From contig CACSIO010000003.1 of the NCBI GenBank assembly GCA_902705865.1, positions 101,344 through 165,343 of the forward strand: DNA of 64,000 nucleotides, written 5' to 3'. How positions within the stretch are numbered: position 1 is the first letter of the stretch; every line of letters begins with the position of its first letter. Made by a program: the position numbers and the translations under genes. The notes below the pieces were generated by a model. It saw only the letters and a program-made list of their open reading frames with translations. It was not told the origin of the DNA and did no database searches. Origin of the DNA: BD1-7 clade bacterium (GTDB taxonomy: Bacteria; Pseudomonadota; Gammaproteobacteria; Pseudomonadales; DT-91). Of the stretch, positions 46,257 to 56,532 are shown piece after piece.

Positions 46257-47894
46257 ATGAAGCACGCTTTTTGGGCTCTAACCCTCATTGCGGGTATTAC
46301 CGCATGTTCGAACAACTCTGATAGTGATGGCAACTCGGGTGGTGACACTAGCTCACCGGCGTTGCTCAACGCTGATCAGCATATTGATCCGATATTTCCG
46401 CCTCAAGGCCAAGTGCATACCCATGCCAGTAACTTGGCGTTATGTGGCGACCACGTGATGGCAGTGTGGTTTTCCGGCGATGGGGAACGTACAGGTAATG
46501 AAGTCAGAATTAAAGGCTCCACCGCGCGTATTCCTCAAACAGGTGCGTTGACGTGGCAGCCGGCATTTGATGTCGGTTATAACGGCACAGGCACGCCGGA
46601 TACCAATCCAGCACTAATTACCGAGCCAGCGCAGGGCGGGGCAGTTTGTGCCTCTGTGGAGGCCATTTGGGAGACGATTAACTTTAAAGATTGGGCCGGT
46701 GCTGAACTACGTTATCGCGACGCAACGGTTAGCACCGACAGTAACGGTAATCCGAGTTTTGATTGGGAGCAGGGCTTGGCTGGCGAGCGTTTTACCCTGA
46801 ACTTGGCCGATGGTTTTAAGGATACGTTGGCAGATCAACTCGGTAACAGTTGGCCACTCAAAAACAATCGTTTTGATCCCGTTGGTTTTGCATCATTCGC
46901 GGTGGGTATAGTGACTCCCGAAGCCTTGTATGAAGCAATCATGAGTTTATTGAAAGGGCGCATGTCTGCAATGAGTGACTTGGAATTTGCCGCGATGGCA
47001 GACCGCCTTTCTGATGTGAATGACACCGAAGGTTCGGCGTTGAATCAATTGATTGAGAGTACGCAAGGGCCTGGTCAGTTGTTAACGAGTATCGATACTT
47101 TGCGTTCAGCAGGTAGCAAAATTGAGGGTTTGTTGACGTTTGTGTTTCGATTGTACGATCAATATGTGATTGCACGCCTGGAGACGCGAACCCTAGATTC
47201 GGATAGCCGTTATTACCAACTCGGTTGGGAAACGCGGGAAAACCCACAGATCATAAAACGCGGAGATCAGGAACGTTGGCTATTGCCGCTGTATTCTGAT
47301 GATCTAGGCATCTCCGTGGTCGCCTACTCAGATGATGATGGCGATAGTTGGACGGCAACTACCATTGCAACACGGCAGGGAATTCAGCCATCAGTTGTTG
47401 AAACCACGAATACTTGTGAAGATAACTCGCAGCAGTTAATGGCGATTATGCGAAATAATGGTGGCGTGTTGAATTTGAATCGAGCGTTAGTGAGCTATTC
47501 CTGCAATAGCGCGACGGCTTGGAAGCCTGCTCAACCGTTGTTGGCGATCAAGAATGAAAGCAGCAGTTTGACGGCAAAACGAATTACCTGGGCGGGGGAT
47601 GACCGTATCTCGATTGTTTACAACCCCGACAGTAAACGTGAATCGCTGAATCTGGCGTTAGGGTCAACGGCAGGTGCAGACTTCAATGTTCAGACGTTAT
47701 TAGATGTCGACGCGTCGAAAAAAGACCTGGGTATTTCATATCAGTATCCGGCGTTGGTGCAGTTGCCAGGCGGTGACTTGGTGATATCGTTTTCGTGGCA
47801 TACCGGTAACACCCCGAGCTGCACTCGGGTGGCAAAAGACTGTCAGACCATTGGTGTGGTGCGTATGAATCCGGATACTATTTCGCGGCCATAA
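46257..47894 (+). CDS. Large lipoprotein, sialidase/BNR-like beta-propeller
   Basis: A 545-residue lipoprotein (MKHAFWALTLIAGITAC, Cys17; ATG 46257 after ATAGGC, ten codons inside a longer frame). The mature part begins Ser/Asp/Gly-rich. VMAVWFSGDGERTGNEVRIK near residue 75, WLLPLYSDDLGISVVAYSDD and SDDDGDSWTATTI (an Asp-box), and GGDLVISFSWHTGNTPSCTR near the end match the layout of sialidase-like propellers (BNR_2 type). A helical insertion lies around residues 215-300. Enzyme activity is not shown. Monocistronic. Confidence 0.72.
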   Translation: MKHAFWALTLIAGITACSNNSDSDGNSGGDTSSPALLNADQHIDPIFPPQGQVHTHASNLALCGDHVMAVWFSGDGERTGNEVRIKGSTARIPQTGALTWQPAFDVGYNGTGTPDTNPALITEPAQGGAVCASVEAIWETINFKDWAGAELRYRDATVSTDSNGNPSFDWEQGLAGERFTLNLADGFKDTLADQLGNSWPLKNNRFDPVGFASFAVGIVTPEALYEAIMSLLKGRMSAMSDLEFAAMADRLSDVNDTEGSALNQLIESTQGPGQLLTSIDTLRSAGSKIEGLLTFVFRLYDQYVIARLETRTLDSDSRYYQLGWETRENPQIIKRGDQERWLLPLYSDDLGISVVAYSDDDGDSWTATTIATRQGIQPSVVETTNTCEDNSQQLMAIMRNNGGVLNLNRALVSYSCNSATAWKPAQPLLAIKNESSSLTAKRITWAGDDRISIVYNPDSKRESLNLALGSTAGADFNVQTLLDVDASKKDLGISYQYPALVQLPGGDLVISFSWHTGNTPSCTRVAKDCQTIGVVRMNPDTISRP

Positions 47895-48001
47895 CAAGGG
47901 GGATGGGAGTGTTGAGAAAGTAATCGCACTCTCTATAGCCAGTTGCGCTAAAGAGAGTGCGGCATAAGCCCAGCGAGCTCAATGTTCAGCGAGTACGGTG
48001 C

Positions 48002-49102
48002 TTAATCACTCGTTGGCTTATCTGCGGCTTTCTCGGGGGCAGATAGCATTTCATAATCGTTAATCTCCGGCAGCTCATCGGTTGAGCCAAGCAGTATCGA
48101 GATCCAGCGCGTCTTTTCGTTGATGTCCATCGCGATTTTAACCGCCATGGTTAGTGGCACCGACAAGAACATCCCAACCGGGCCCAGCAGCCAGCCCCAT
48201 ACTACCAAACTGAGAAACACAACCAGTGTTGATAAACCCAAACTGCGACCCATCATTTTAGGCTCGATCATATTGCCGACAACGGAATTGATCGCGACAT
48301 AGCCGATGGCAACCCCTCCTGACTGCACAGGGCCAAATTGAATCAATGCGAGTAAAACCGGTGGAATAGCGGCAATCACTGAGCCGATGTTGGGTACATA
48401 GTTGAGCAAGAAGGCGATCAGGCCCCACAGTAATGGGTAGTCAACATCGATGATGATCAGCAGTATGTAAGCCAGCGTGCCGGTTGCTGCACTCATTAAG
48501 GTTTTAATAACGATGTAGCGGTTGAGTGTATCGGAGAAGCGCGAAAAATAAGACAGTGTGCGTTTAGGGTTGTCGGATAGCACATACAGTTTTTTACCAA
48601 AGCAATGCAGTTCTAACAGAATAAATACTACTAACAGCAAGATAAAAAACGTATTGGTGAGCGTCGCAACAAGGCTGTTTAATGATTGCCCAACAAAACC
48701 CAGTGCAGCGCTGAGATTCACCATGTTTTTAACATCCGGTGTCTCTTTAACTGCCCCAACCGCAACCAGCCATTCCAGCCAGTCGTGTGAAACATCCGTC
48801 AGACGCTTTTGATAAGTGGGTAGATTCTCGCTGAAACCGGTTAGCGAGTTGCCAATGAGTGAACTCACTAGGAATGCGCCACCGACCAAGCCCGTCATAA
48901 CCAGCGTAAGACTCAACCATTCAGGAACTCGATGTCGGGTTAACCAAAACATCACGGGGGCGCTGAGTGCGGAAATAAATATCGCAACCAGAAAGGGCGC
49001 AATAATAGCTTCGGCGGATTTCACAGCGGCCATAATTGCGACGAGGGCGGCCAGTGAGATGATGCTCCAGGTGCCTTTCCCGGGGCGGTAGATGTTTTCC
49101 AT
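48002..49102 (-). CDS. AI-2E family transporter (PerM/TqsA-like)
   Basis: A 366-residue membrane protein with about eight helices. The start GTWSIISLAALVAIMAAVKS and the central VIAAIPPVLLALIQFGPVQS together with NSVVGNMIEPKMMGRSLGLS and LVWGWLLGPVGMFLSVPLT-like end motifs identify the AI-2E exporter superfamily. Members export autoinducer-2, ions or unknown substrates; the name reflects the family only. There is no ribosome site of note before the ATG. It is divergent from the phosphatase gene at 49471. Confidence 0.9.
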   Translation of the reverse strand: MENIYRPGKGTWSIISLAALVAIMAAVKSAEAIIAPFLVAIFISALSAPVMFWLTRHRVPEWLSLTLVMTGLVGGAFLVSSLIGNSLTGFSENLPTYQKRLTDVSHDWLEWLVAVGAVKETPDVKNMVNLSAALGFVGQSLNSLVATLTNTFFILLLVVFILLELHCFGKKLYVLSDNPKRTLSYFSRFSDTLNRYIVIKTLMSAATGTLAYILLIIIDVDYPLLWGLIAFLLNYVPNIGSVIAAIPPVLLALIQFGPVQSGGVAIGYVAINSVVGNMIEPKMMGRSLGLSTLVVFLSLVVWGWLLGPVGMFLSVPLTMAVKIAMDINEKTRWISILLGSTDELPEINDYEMLSAPEKAADKPTSD

Positions 49103-49470
49103 AAAACGTCTCTTTGCGTCTGACTAGCGTTATTATTGTGGGTGATTGCAGATGTTTCGGGGTGTTGAATATACCATGAGTTTATTGGTTAGATGGGCAA
49201 TTTCCGCAAGTATGTAGGGTTCTTTTAGCTTGAATGAATACATCTAAAGTACAAAAACGAGACTCAATTCCTTATCTGTCAATTACTTGTAAAGCGTTGG
49301 TCATTTAACCAAGCAATAATGCGCACGTTTGCAGGGTAGCGCAAATCGATTCATCATCGGGCACAGCATTTGTGCGGGCCGGTGGTGGCGGAACGTAAGC
49401 GTTCCGCAGCCCACTCGTACCGGGACAGGTAGAGTGGATCAACCGATGCATTCTTTACTAGGGGAATCCT
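49103..49470 (+). other. Structured leader region upstream of the phosphatase gene
   Basis: 368 bp with several hairpins close together: GCACA/TGTGC (49361-49375), a perfect 8-bp stem GCGGAACG TAAG CGTTCCGC (49388-49407), and CCACTC/GAGTGG (49411-49437) extended by TACC/GGTA. AGGGG then precedes the ATG. I matched none of the riboswitch consensus sequences I know, so this is only a candidate structured 5' leader. Confidence 0.45.
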
Positions 49471-51279
49471 ATGCATAAGCCATTAGGAACAATCGCCGCC
49501 GGGCTCTTGCTCGCCGGTGTTCATACTAACGTTATTGCTGATCAGGTAATGATTGATAAGGAAGCCCGTTGGAGCTACCTCGATGAGCAGCGTCAAGCGC
49601 CTGCAAACTGGCAACTACCCAGCTTTAATGCCTCAGATTGGGCCAGTGGCCATGGCGTATTGGGTTACGGCGATAGCGGTATTGAAACCGAGATAGATTA
49701 CGGTAGTGATAAAAACAATAAGAATATTACGACATATTTTCGCCATCAATTCAGTGTCGAAAACGTCGAAGAATTCAGCGCTTTGCGTCTCAAGCTGATG
49801 CGTGATGACGGCGCCGTTGTGTATTTGAATGGCAACGAGCTGACGCGTCAGAATATGCCAGCGGGCACAATTACTGCTTCGACGATAGCTAACGAAACAG
49901 TCGGTCAGAATGATGAAAAAACCTATCATGTTAGCTATGTTGCCGCTGGCCACCTACAAAATGGTGAAAATACGCTGGCGGTTGAGCTGCATCAGCGTAG
50001 CCCTTCTAGTTCAGATATCCGGTTTGACCTGAAGCTGATCGGTATTAGTGGAGATGGCATTGCAGAGCGTGTGCGCGGCCCGTACCTACAAACCGGAACG
50101 CCCGATAGTGTTCGAATACTGTGGCGTACCGACGAGCCTGCACCGAGCTGTGTTTATTACGGTACGGCGGTTTCTACATTGAATGATACCGTCTGTTCCG
50201 ATGCACTGGTTACCGAGCACGAAGTTCGCTTGCAAGGCTTGAATCCGGCGACACGTTACTTCTATAAGGCAGTGAGTAATGAGCAGGTGATGGCGCAAGG
50301 TGCTGAAACCTATTTTGAAACCTCTCCAGTGCCTGGTACTCGTGAGAAAATCCGCATCTGGGCTATCGGTGATGCGGGTACCGCCAACGCCAATCAACGT
50401 GCTGTTTACAATGCGTATCAGGCTCACACCGGTGATACCTACACAAATGTATGGGTTATGTTAGGCGATAACGCCTACGGCGATGGCACAGACGACGAAT
50501 ACCAGCGTGCGGTATTTGATATGTATCCTCAACTTCTGCGTCAGGCTGTTGTATGGCCGACGATCGGCAACCACGATGCCCATACATCCGATTCAGCAAC
50601 CCAAAGCGGTGCTTACTTCGATATTTTCTCTTTGCCTAAGCAGGGGGAAGCAGGGGGCCTGCCTTCTGGTACCGAGGCGTATTATTCGTACGACTACGGC
50701 AATATTCACTTTGTCGTTTTAGATTCCGCTGAATCGTCACGTATGCCGTGGGGCGACATGATGCGTTGGATGGAAGCGGATCTGCAAGCCAGCGATGCAG
50801 AATGGACAATAGCCTATTGGCACCACCCTCCGTATACCAAAGGCTCACATGATTCTGATTGGGAGCTGCAGTTAATCCAAATGCGTAAAGTTGCCAACAA
50901 AATGCTTGAGCGTTATGGCGTTGATTTGGTGTTGTCAGGGCACAGCCATAGTTATGAGCGTAGTAAGTTCATCGACGGCCATTACGGGCAGGCATGGACA
51001 TTCTCTAATCGTCGCCACGCTATCGATAGTGGCTCCGGTCAGCGTGAAAACGACGGTGCTTACACCAAGCCCGGTGCACATGTTCCTAATGCCGGCGCGG
51101 TGTATATCGTTGCGGGTAGTTCAGGCAAGAAATCCGGCGGTAAGCTTAACCATAAAGCCATGTACGCGTCGTTGAGCGAGCTGGGCTCCATGGTTATTGA
51201 TGTCGAAGGCCTGACAATGGATGCGGTATTCATCGACGAAAAAGGTCAGGTGCTCGATCACTTCAGCATTGAAAAATAA
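49471..51279 (+). CDS. Secreted purple-acid-phosphatase-like metallophosphoesterase
   Basis: A 602-residue exported protein (signal ending GVHTNVIA|DQVMI). Residues about 25-190 form a beta-sandwich/carbohydrate-binding-like domain. From about 190 comes the PAP N-terminal FN3-like domain (VRGPYLQTGTPDSVRILWRT), then the metallophosphatase domain: IWAIGDAGTANANQ (first Asp), VMLGDNAYGDG (second Asp and Asn), PTIGNHDA (His), YWHHPPYTKGSHD and LVLSGHSHSYERS (metal His). All ligands of the binuclear site are present. It probably releases phosphate from extracellular organic phosphates; the substrate is open. A TPR gene follows by 75 bp. Confidence 0.9.
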   Translation: MHKPLGTIAAGLLLAGVHTNVIADQVMIDKEARWSYLDEQRQAPANWQLPSFNASDWASGHGVLGYGDSGIETEIDYGSDKNNKNITTYFRHQFSVENVEEFSALRLKLMRDDGAVVYLNGNELTRQNMPAGTITASTIANETVGQNDEKTYHVSYVAAGHLQNGENTLAVELHQRSPSSSDIRFDLKLIGISGDGIAERVRGPYLQTGTPDSVRILWRTDEPAPSCVYYGTAVSTLNDTVCSDALVTEHEVRLQGLNPATRYFYKAVSNEQVMAQGAETYFETSPVPGTREKIRIWAIGDAGTANANQRAVYNAYQAHTGDTYTNVWVMLGDNAYGDGTDDEYQRAVFDMYPQLLRQAVVWPTIGNHDAHTSDSATQSGAYFDIFSLPKQGEAGGLPSGTEAYYSYDYGNIHFVVLDSAESSRMPWGDMMRWMEADLQASDAEWTIAYWHHPPYTKGSHDSDWELQLIQMRKVANKMLERYGVDLVLSGHSHSYERSKFIDGHYGQAWTFSNRRHAIDSGSGQRENDGAYTKPGAHVPNAGAVYIVAGSSGKKSGGKLNHKAMYASLSELGSMVIDVEGLTMDAVFIDEKGQVLDHFSIEK

Positions 51280-51354
51280 GTAAAACAGACAAACTATGTC
51301 TGACAATTCGCTGCTGGGTACCCATTGTGTGCCCGGTAGTTTCTGGAGTTACGA

Positions 51355-52254
51355 ATGATCCCAACGGTATTCTCATCATTGTTGCGTTTAACCGTATTGA
51401 TAACGGTACTGTCGGCTTCCGTGCAGGTGTCGATGTTGCATGCGCACGGTGCTGCGAGTGGCCGCATCGCCAAAATGACTCACGCGATCGAACACCATCC
51501 GAAGGATGCGAGTTTGTGGTTAAAACGCGGTCGCTACTATCTTGAAAAATACCACTATGATGAAGCCGAAGCGGATATCAAAAAAGCGCTGTCTCTGCAG
51601 CCTGATTTGATTGCGGGCCACTACTTTTTGGCAGAAACTTGGTATTACAGCGAAAAATACGCCCGTGCGCTGGGCGAGATTGATCGTTTTATCCTGGCGC
51701 TTGAAGAGCGCGGTGACGCGCCAAACCATCAAGCCAAAGCGCATGGTCTCAAAGCCGGCATTTTAATGGCGCTGCATTTGCCTGATGAAGCTGCACTTTA
51801 CTATGGGCACGCTGCATTGCTAACCACCGCACAGAACCCCGAATTCTACTTATTGGCTGCACAGGCTTATGTGCAGGCAGATAAACCCAGCAGCGCTTGC
51901 GAATGGGTAGATAAGGGCGTGATCGCTGCCGGAAAGCTCGATGTGCTGTTACAACAGGGCTTTGAAGCCAGCCACGAGGGACATCCTGAACGGGCTTTGG
52001 GGTATCTGGATGCCATGATCGCCAACGGCAAACGTTTACCGGCTCTGTATCTACAAAAAGCCGAATTACTTGCAACGCTTGAGCTTCCATCGGAAGCTGG
52101 CGCTGCGCTGAAACAGGCGCAAAAGCACTTTTCTGCTTGGTCTGACGGCAAGCAGCAATCGATCTATGGCGAAGAAGTCAAAGCCGGTATCGAGCAGCTG
52201 CACAATCGATTGAACGATCTTTTGGGCAACGCTGACCAACCGACAAACGCCTGA
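51355..52254 (+). CDS. TPR-repeat exported protein
   Basis: A 299-residue protein with a signal (TVFSSLLRLTVLITVLSASV) and repeated helix pairs: ALWLKRGRYYLEKYHYDEAE-like, IAGHYFLAETWYYSEKYARA and HPERALGYLDAMIANGKRLP, which give at least four TPR units. GGAG precedes the ATG by eight bases. TPR proteins mediate protein contacts; co-transcription with the metallophosphatase is possible because the gap is short and the direction the same, but no specific partner is known. Confidence 0.82.
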   Translation: MIPTVFSSLLRLTVLITVLSASVQVSMLHAHGAASGRIAKMTHAIEHHPKDASLWLKRGRYYLEKYHYDEAEADIKKALSLQPDLIAGHYFLAETWYYSEKYARALGEIDRFILALEERGDAPNHQAKAHGLKAGILMALHLPDEAALYYGHAALLTTAQNPEFYLLAAQAYVQADKPSSACEWVDKGVIAAGKLDVLLQQGFEASHEGHPERALGYLDAMIANGKRLPALYLQKAELLATLELPSEAGAALKQAQKHFSAWSDGKQQSIYGEEVKAGIEQLHNRLNDLLGNADQPTNA

Positions 52255-52336
52255 AATACTGGCTCATCGTTTCTCCATCCCATACACTGGTGCGCTTTAG
52301 ATTTCGAATCGCCTTTGATAGAGAACGGCAACCGGG

Positions 52337-54091
52337 ATGGCAACAGCACCGCTGCCGGCACTTGATACCGGCTATTACCTACGTAACTTCGATACACTCG
52401 TCGCTTTTGTTAAAAGCAGTTATGCCGATATTTTGCCGGTAGAAACGCTCACGCTTATCGATACGTATCAGTCGCTGACAACACCTGCTCAGGCGCTTTA
52501 TGTGCGTTTGTTGATGCGAAAAGGTGAGTTGTTTCGATGCGATAAATTGGCCTACGATGAAATCCCTGACCAACCGCAGGCGATTGATGAATTATGCCAG
52601 CATCAACTGCTGGAGAGGGTCTCATCAGCGAATACAGACTTGTCTGAGCGATTGATGTTACTAACTAAGCCCGAGCTGGTTACACTGGGCAAGGTATGTG
52701 GTACGCCGATCGCCAGTAGTGCGAGAAAACCCGATTGGGTAGATCATCTCGTGGCGTCTGCCGAACACGATGCGGCTGATCATGTTGATCGACAAAAATC
52801 CCTAGACGTTTTACTTGAGGAATCCTACCCGATGATTCGTCAAGCCGGGTTGGCGATGGTTGATCAAATCAAACTCTGTTTCTTCGGCAATCGTTATCAG
52901 GATCTCAGTGAATTTGTGATCAGCGAATTGGGCGTTGTCACCTACGAAAACTATGCGCTTGATAACGATCATCGCTTCTACCATTCAACACAACAATTGC
53001 TCAATCACGATCGTTACTATCAGTTGCTGGCATCTGCGGACGATATTCGTGAGATGGATGCTGAAGCACTGGTTCATTTGTGTGAGAGCATGCCGGAAAA
53101 AACCGATGCAGTATTGCAACGCCGTGTTGAGCGCACCATTACTCGCGCTGCTCGCCAGCTAGAGCGTTTGGGCGAGCTGCATAGTGCACGTGACTGGTTT
53201 GCAAAAACACGTCAACCGCCGGCGCGCGAGCGGATTGTTCGAATCAGCGCTGCATTAAAAGAATGGCCCGCGGCAAAAGCCATGCTTAACGATATTCAGG
53301 CTCGGCCGATTGATGATGACGAAGCCGAATTTGCGCAACGTTTTATACCTAAAGTGCAAAAAGCACTGGGTGAGCCGATCCAAAAATATACCGCGCCAGA
53401 AATAATCACCAATACGTTAACCTGTGACTTCGTTGAAGGCGAGCGGGTAGAACAACGGGTTCAAACGGTATTAACCGATGAAGACACCGGCAGTGTGTGT
53501 TTGTATGTCGAGAATCTGTTGTTCAATGCCTTATTTGGTTTGTATTTCTGGGATGATATTTTTGCCCCTGTGCCTCAAGCATTTATCAATCCGTTTCATC
53601 GTGGGCCATTGGATTTGTTTTCGCCGGATTTTTACATTCGACGAACGCAATCGATTGATCAACGCCTCGCGTATTTGCTTGAATGCCCTAGCGTGGATAA
53701 ATCTGGTAATAAGAGTGGGGATAAAGAAGAAAATCTGAGTAGTGAAAAAACTATACTCTTATCTCAATTACTGGCAACCGCGCAGCAAAAAGCCGGTATT
53801 GCGAATCACTTTGTGGTTTGGGAGTACGCTACGCCGGAGCTATTAACGCTCGCTGTTGAAACCATTCCGAGCGAAGACTTACATGCGATATTTCAACGTA
53901 TGTTGGCAGATCTTCGCAATAATCGTTCGGGGTTTCCGGATTTAATTCGTTTTGATCCTCAGGGGTATGAACTCATCGAAGTCAAAGGCCCGGGCGATCG
54001 ATTGCAAAAAAATCAAATACGCTGGCTCAACTATTTTTCTGATCATGGTATACCCGCGCGCGTACTGCATGTTGAGTGGGGCAGCGTGTGA
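52337..54091 (+). CDS. FAN1-like nuclease with VRR-NUC domain
   Basis: A 584-residue protein related to FAN1-type structure-specific nucleases. The N-terminal 400 residues are helical and contain a SAP-like region (LTKPELVTLGKVCGTPIASS). The C-terminal VRR-NUC domain has the PD-(D/E)xK site: GFPDLIRFDPQGYELIEVKG followed by PGDRLQKNQIRWLNYF, with Asp, Glu and Lys in place. Such enzymes cut branched DNA or unhook interstrand crosslinks. Its 3' end overlaps the start of the helicase gene, so the two are translated together. Confidence 0.9.
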   Translation: MATAPLPALDTGYYLRNFDTLVAFVKSSYADILPVETLTLIDTYQSLTTPAQALYVRLLMRKGELFRCDKLAYDEIPDQPQAIDELCQHQLLERVSSANTDLSERLMLLTKPELVTLGKVCGTPIASSARKPDWVDHLVASAEHDAADHVDRQKSLDVLLEESYPMIRQAGLAMVDQIKLCFFGNRYQDLSEFVISELGVVTYENYALDNDHRFYHSTQQLLNHDRYYQLLASADDIREMDAEALVHLCESMPEKTDAVLQRRVERTITRAARQLERLGELHSARDWFAKTRQPPARERIVRISAALKEWPAAKAMLNDIQARPIDDDEAEFAQRFIPKVQKALGEPIQKYTAPEIITNTLTCDFVEGERVEQRVQTVLTDEDTGSVCLYVENLLFNALFGLYFWDDIFAPVPQAFINPFHRGPLDLFSPDFYIRRTQSIDQRLAYLLECPSVDKSGNKSGDKEENLSSEKTILLSQLLATAQQKAGIANHFVVWEYATPELLTLAVETIPSEDLHAIFQRMLADLRNNRSGFPDLIRFDPQGYELIEVKGPGDRLQKNQIRWLNYFSDHGIPARVLHVEWGSV

Positions 54092-56532
54092 CACAAGATC
54101 TCAGCTCGCAGTGTATAAACGTTAGCGTTGGTGAGTTAGTGGAGTTTAGCTGCCAGCGGGGTAACCTCCATCAAGATACTGGGCCGGCAGTTGATCCAAG
54201 AGCCGGAATCGCAGCCCACAAACGTGTGCAAAAAGCCGGGGGTAAGGATTATCAGGCTGAAGTCGTTGTCGAATTTGATTACAGGATGGATGATTGGCAA
54301 CTCAACGTATCAGGCCGTGCCGATGGCGTTATTGATCAGGGCGATCGTGTAATTATTGAAGAGATAAAAACCACTTGGATAGATGCCGCCGATATTGGTG
54401 CAGATGCAAAAGCCCTGCATTTGGCCCAGGCTAAATTTTACGCGTACGGATTATTAAATGAGAAACGTGGCCACTGTATTGCCTTGCCGGTGTGTGAGCT
54501 GCGTTTGTGTTATTACCACCTTGGCAAACAACGCGCGCAACGTGAGCATATCGAAATAGAGTACGATACCGTCAAAATATTTGTTGAGCAGGCGGCGAAG
54601 GACTATTTGCAGTGGCAACAACACTTGCAGCAAGCTCAACGCAGACGCCAGCGAACAATTTCTGATTTGGCGATGCCCTATGGCGGCTTTCGTGACGGCC
54701 AGCGAGATATTGCAGAGGCGCTTTACAAAACCCTTGCGACCGGGCGGCAATTGATGACACAGGCGCCTACCGGTATCGGTAAAACCCTGGCGCATTTGTA
54801 TCCGGCGTTAAAGGCTCAGAGCACGGGCCACGTGAAGCAGGTTTGGTATCTTACCGCTAAAGTGTCGGGGCAAAAAAGTGCTGTGGAAGCGTTGGGAGTA
54901 TTAAATGAACAGGCGTTTCATCCTTCTGCATTGGTGCTGACTGCCAAAGATAAAATTTGCCCCTGTAAATCGAATGATTCTGAACAGGAGGCTGATCAAC
55001 AACAGCAGGAATGTGATTTCTGTATCGGCTATTTCGATCGGCTACCAGCCGCACGCGCAGCACTGTTTGATGCTGCGCAGAATGGCGTTGCGGATAAAAC
55101 AAGGGTGTTGGACGTCGCTCAAGCACATCGTATTTGTCCCTTTGAGTTAGGCCTCGATGCTGCGCGCTGGCTGGATATCGTAATCGCCGATTACAATTAT
55201 GTGTTCGATCCACTGATTCGATTAAATCGATTGCTGGAAATGAACGCCGAGACTGCAGCTTTGCTGGTGGATGAAGCCCACAATTTACCGGACAGAACAC
55301 GCTCAGCTTATAGTGCGGAGTTAAACCCGTGGGTCATGCGTCAGGCGTTTTCAGCAGTGCGCAAAGCGGATCGTAAAGCGGGGCGATTATTATCCGCACT
55401 GGCGGAGTGCGTGGATGACCTAGGGCGTCTGCCAGCAGAAGGCGTTGTTGGCCAAAGTCGTTTGCTACAATGTATTCCCGATACTGTGCGCGTCGCGTTA
55501 GAGGCGTTTTTCGATCGTGTGGATGAATGCCGCGCTAAAAAGATCGAATTTAGCCCACAACTGACGCCATTATTTCGGATGCTCTATCGGTTTGAAGGGG
55601 TAGTGAAGCTATCTACGCAGGCACCTTCACAAGCATCGCGTCAGATTGATATTCCCATTGATCAAACGTTTCAGGTATTGGTGCGTCCGGTTGGTCGATC
55701 CGATGTGTTTGAGCTGGCGCTCGTGAACGTGCACCCAGCGCCATTGAACGCCGAGATGTTTGCACGATTTAAAGCCGTGAGTGTGTTTTCGGGCAGTTTG
55801 GTGCCGATGGCATTTTATGCCGAAACCAGTGGGCTTACTCATGCGCAGTATCTGGATATTCCTTCGCCCTTCGACCCGGCTAACGCCAGTATTGTTGTGT
55901 GTCCCTTTGTAGACATGCGTTATGGCCATCGTGATCGTTACCATCAGCAAATTATTGATATCGTGGTGTCGACGGTTTGTGCAAAAGCGGGCAATTATTT
56001 GTTGTGTTTACCGTCATACCAGATGATTGAAACGCTGAGGCCGTTACTAGAACAAACGCTGCCTGACTACCACTGGCTGTATCAATCTCGAGATCACAGT
56101 GATGTTGAGCGCCATGGATTAATCGATGAGTTGGCAGATACTGGCCGATCCAGTGTTTTAGTGGCGATATCCGGCGGTTGGTATGCCGAAGGTGTCGATT
56201 TACCCGGTGAGCAATTGATTGGCATGATCCAATTTGGGGTTGGTTTGCCCCAGATATCTGACGAACGCAGGTTGATGCAGCAATATGCGGAAGCTGCACA
56301 TCCGGGTGAAGGATTCGCCTATACCTTTGAGTACCCGGGGTTTAATAAGGTATTACAAAGTGCCGGTAGAGTGGTAAGAACCGCCTCAGACAAAGGCGTT
56401 ATGGTACTGGTTGATGCACGATTCGCTGAGCCCAAATATGCACAGCTTTTTCCGCGGCATTGGCAGTTGGATTTTGCTCCCTCAGTTGAACAGTTAGCGT
56501 CGACGGTTCGAGGCTTTTGGGCTGGCTCCTAG
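54088..56532 (+). CDS. DinG/XPD-like helicase with N-terminal PD-(D/E)xK nuclease domain
   Basis: An 814-residue protein. Residues 1-200 have a Cas4-like nuclease pattern: AEVVVEFDYRMDDWQLNVSG, then RADGVIDQGDRVIIEEIKTT. The helicase follows: Walker A QAPTGIGKTLAHLYP near residue 230, LLVDEAHNLPDR (DEAH), four Cys candidates for an iron-sulphur cluster (ICPCKS, CDFC, RICPFE) and a C-terminal GRVVRTASDKGVMVLVDAR-like motif VI. GTG 54088 overlaps the upstream stop as GTGA; a GTG at 54076 is less likely. It unwinds DNA 5'-3' and, with the FAN1-like neighbour, probably works in repair. Genome-repair role is inferred. Confidence 0.88.
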   Translation: MTQDLSSQCINVSVGELVEFSCQRGNLHQDTGPAVDPRAGIAAHKRVQKAGGKDYQAEVVVEFDYRMDDWQLNVSGRADGVIDQGDRVIIEEIKTTWIDAADIGADAKALHLAQAKFYAYGLLNEKRGHCIALPVCELRLCYYHLGKQRAQREHIEIEYDTVKIFVEQAAKDYLQWQQHLQQAQRRRQRTISDLAMPYGGFRDGQRDIAEALYKTLATGRQLMTQAPTGIGKTLAHLYPALKAQSTGHVKQVWYLTAKVSGQKSAVEALGVLNEQAFHPSALVLTAKDKICPCKSNDSEQEADQQQQECDFCIGYFDRLPAARAALFDAAQNGVADKTRVLDVAQAHRICPFELGLDAARWLDIVIADYNYVFDPLIRLNRLLEMNAETAALLVDEAHNLPDRTRSAYSAELNPWVMRQAFSAVRKADRKAGRLLSALAECVDDLGRLPAEGVVGQSRLLQCIPDTVRVALEAFFDRVDECRAKKIEFSPQLTPLFRMLYRFEGVVKLSTQAPSQASRQIDIPIDQTFQVLVRPVGRSDVFELALVNVHPAPLNAEMFARFKAVSVFSGSLVPMAFYAETSGLTHAQYLDIPSPFDPANASIVVCPFVDMRYGHRDRYHQQIIDIVVSTVCAKAGNYLLCLPSYQMIETLRPLLEQTLPDYHWLYQSRDHSDVERHGLIDELADTGRSSVLVAISGGWYAEGVDLPGEQLIGMIQFGVGLPQISDERRLMQQYAEAAHPGEGFAYTFEYPGFNKVLQSAGRVVRTASDKGVMVLVDARFAEPKYAQLFPRHWQLDFAPSVEQLASTVRGFWAGS

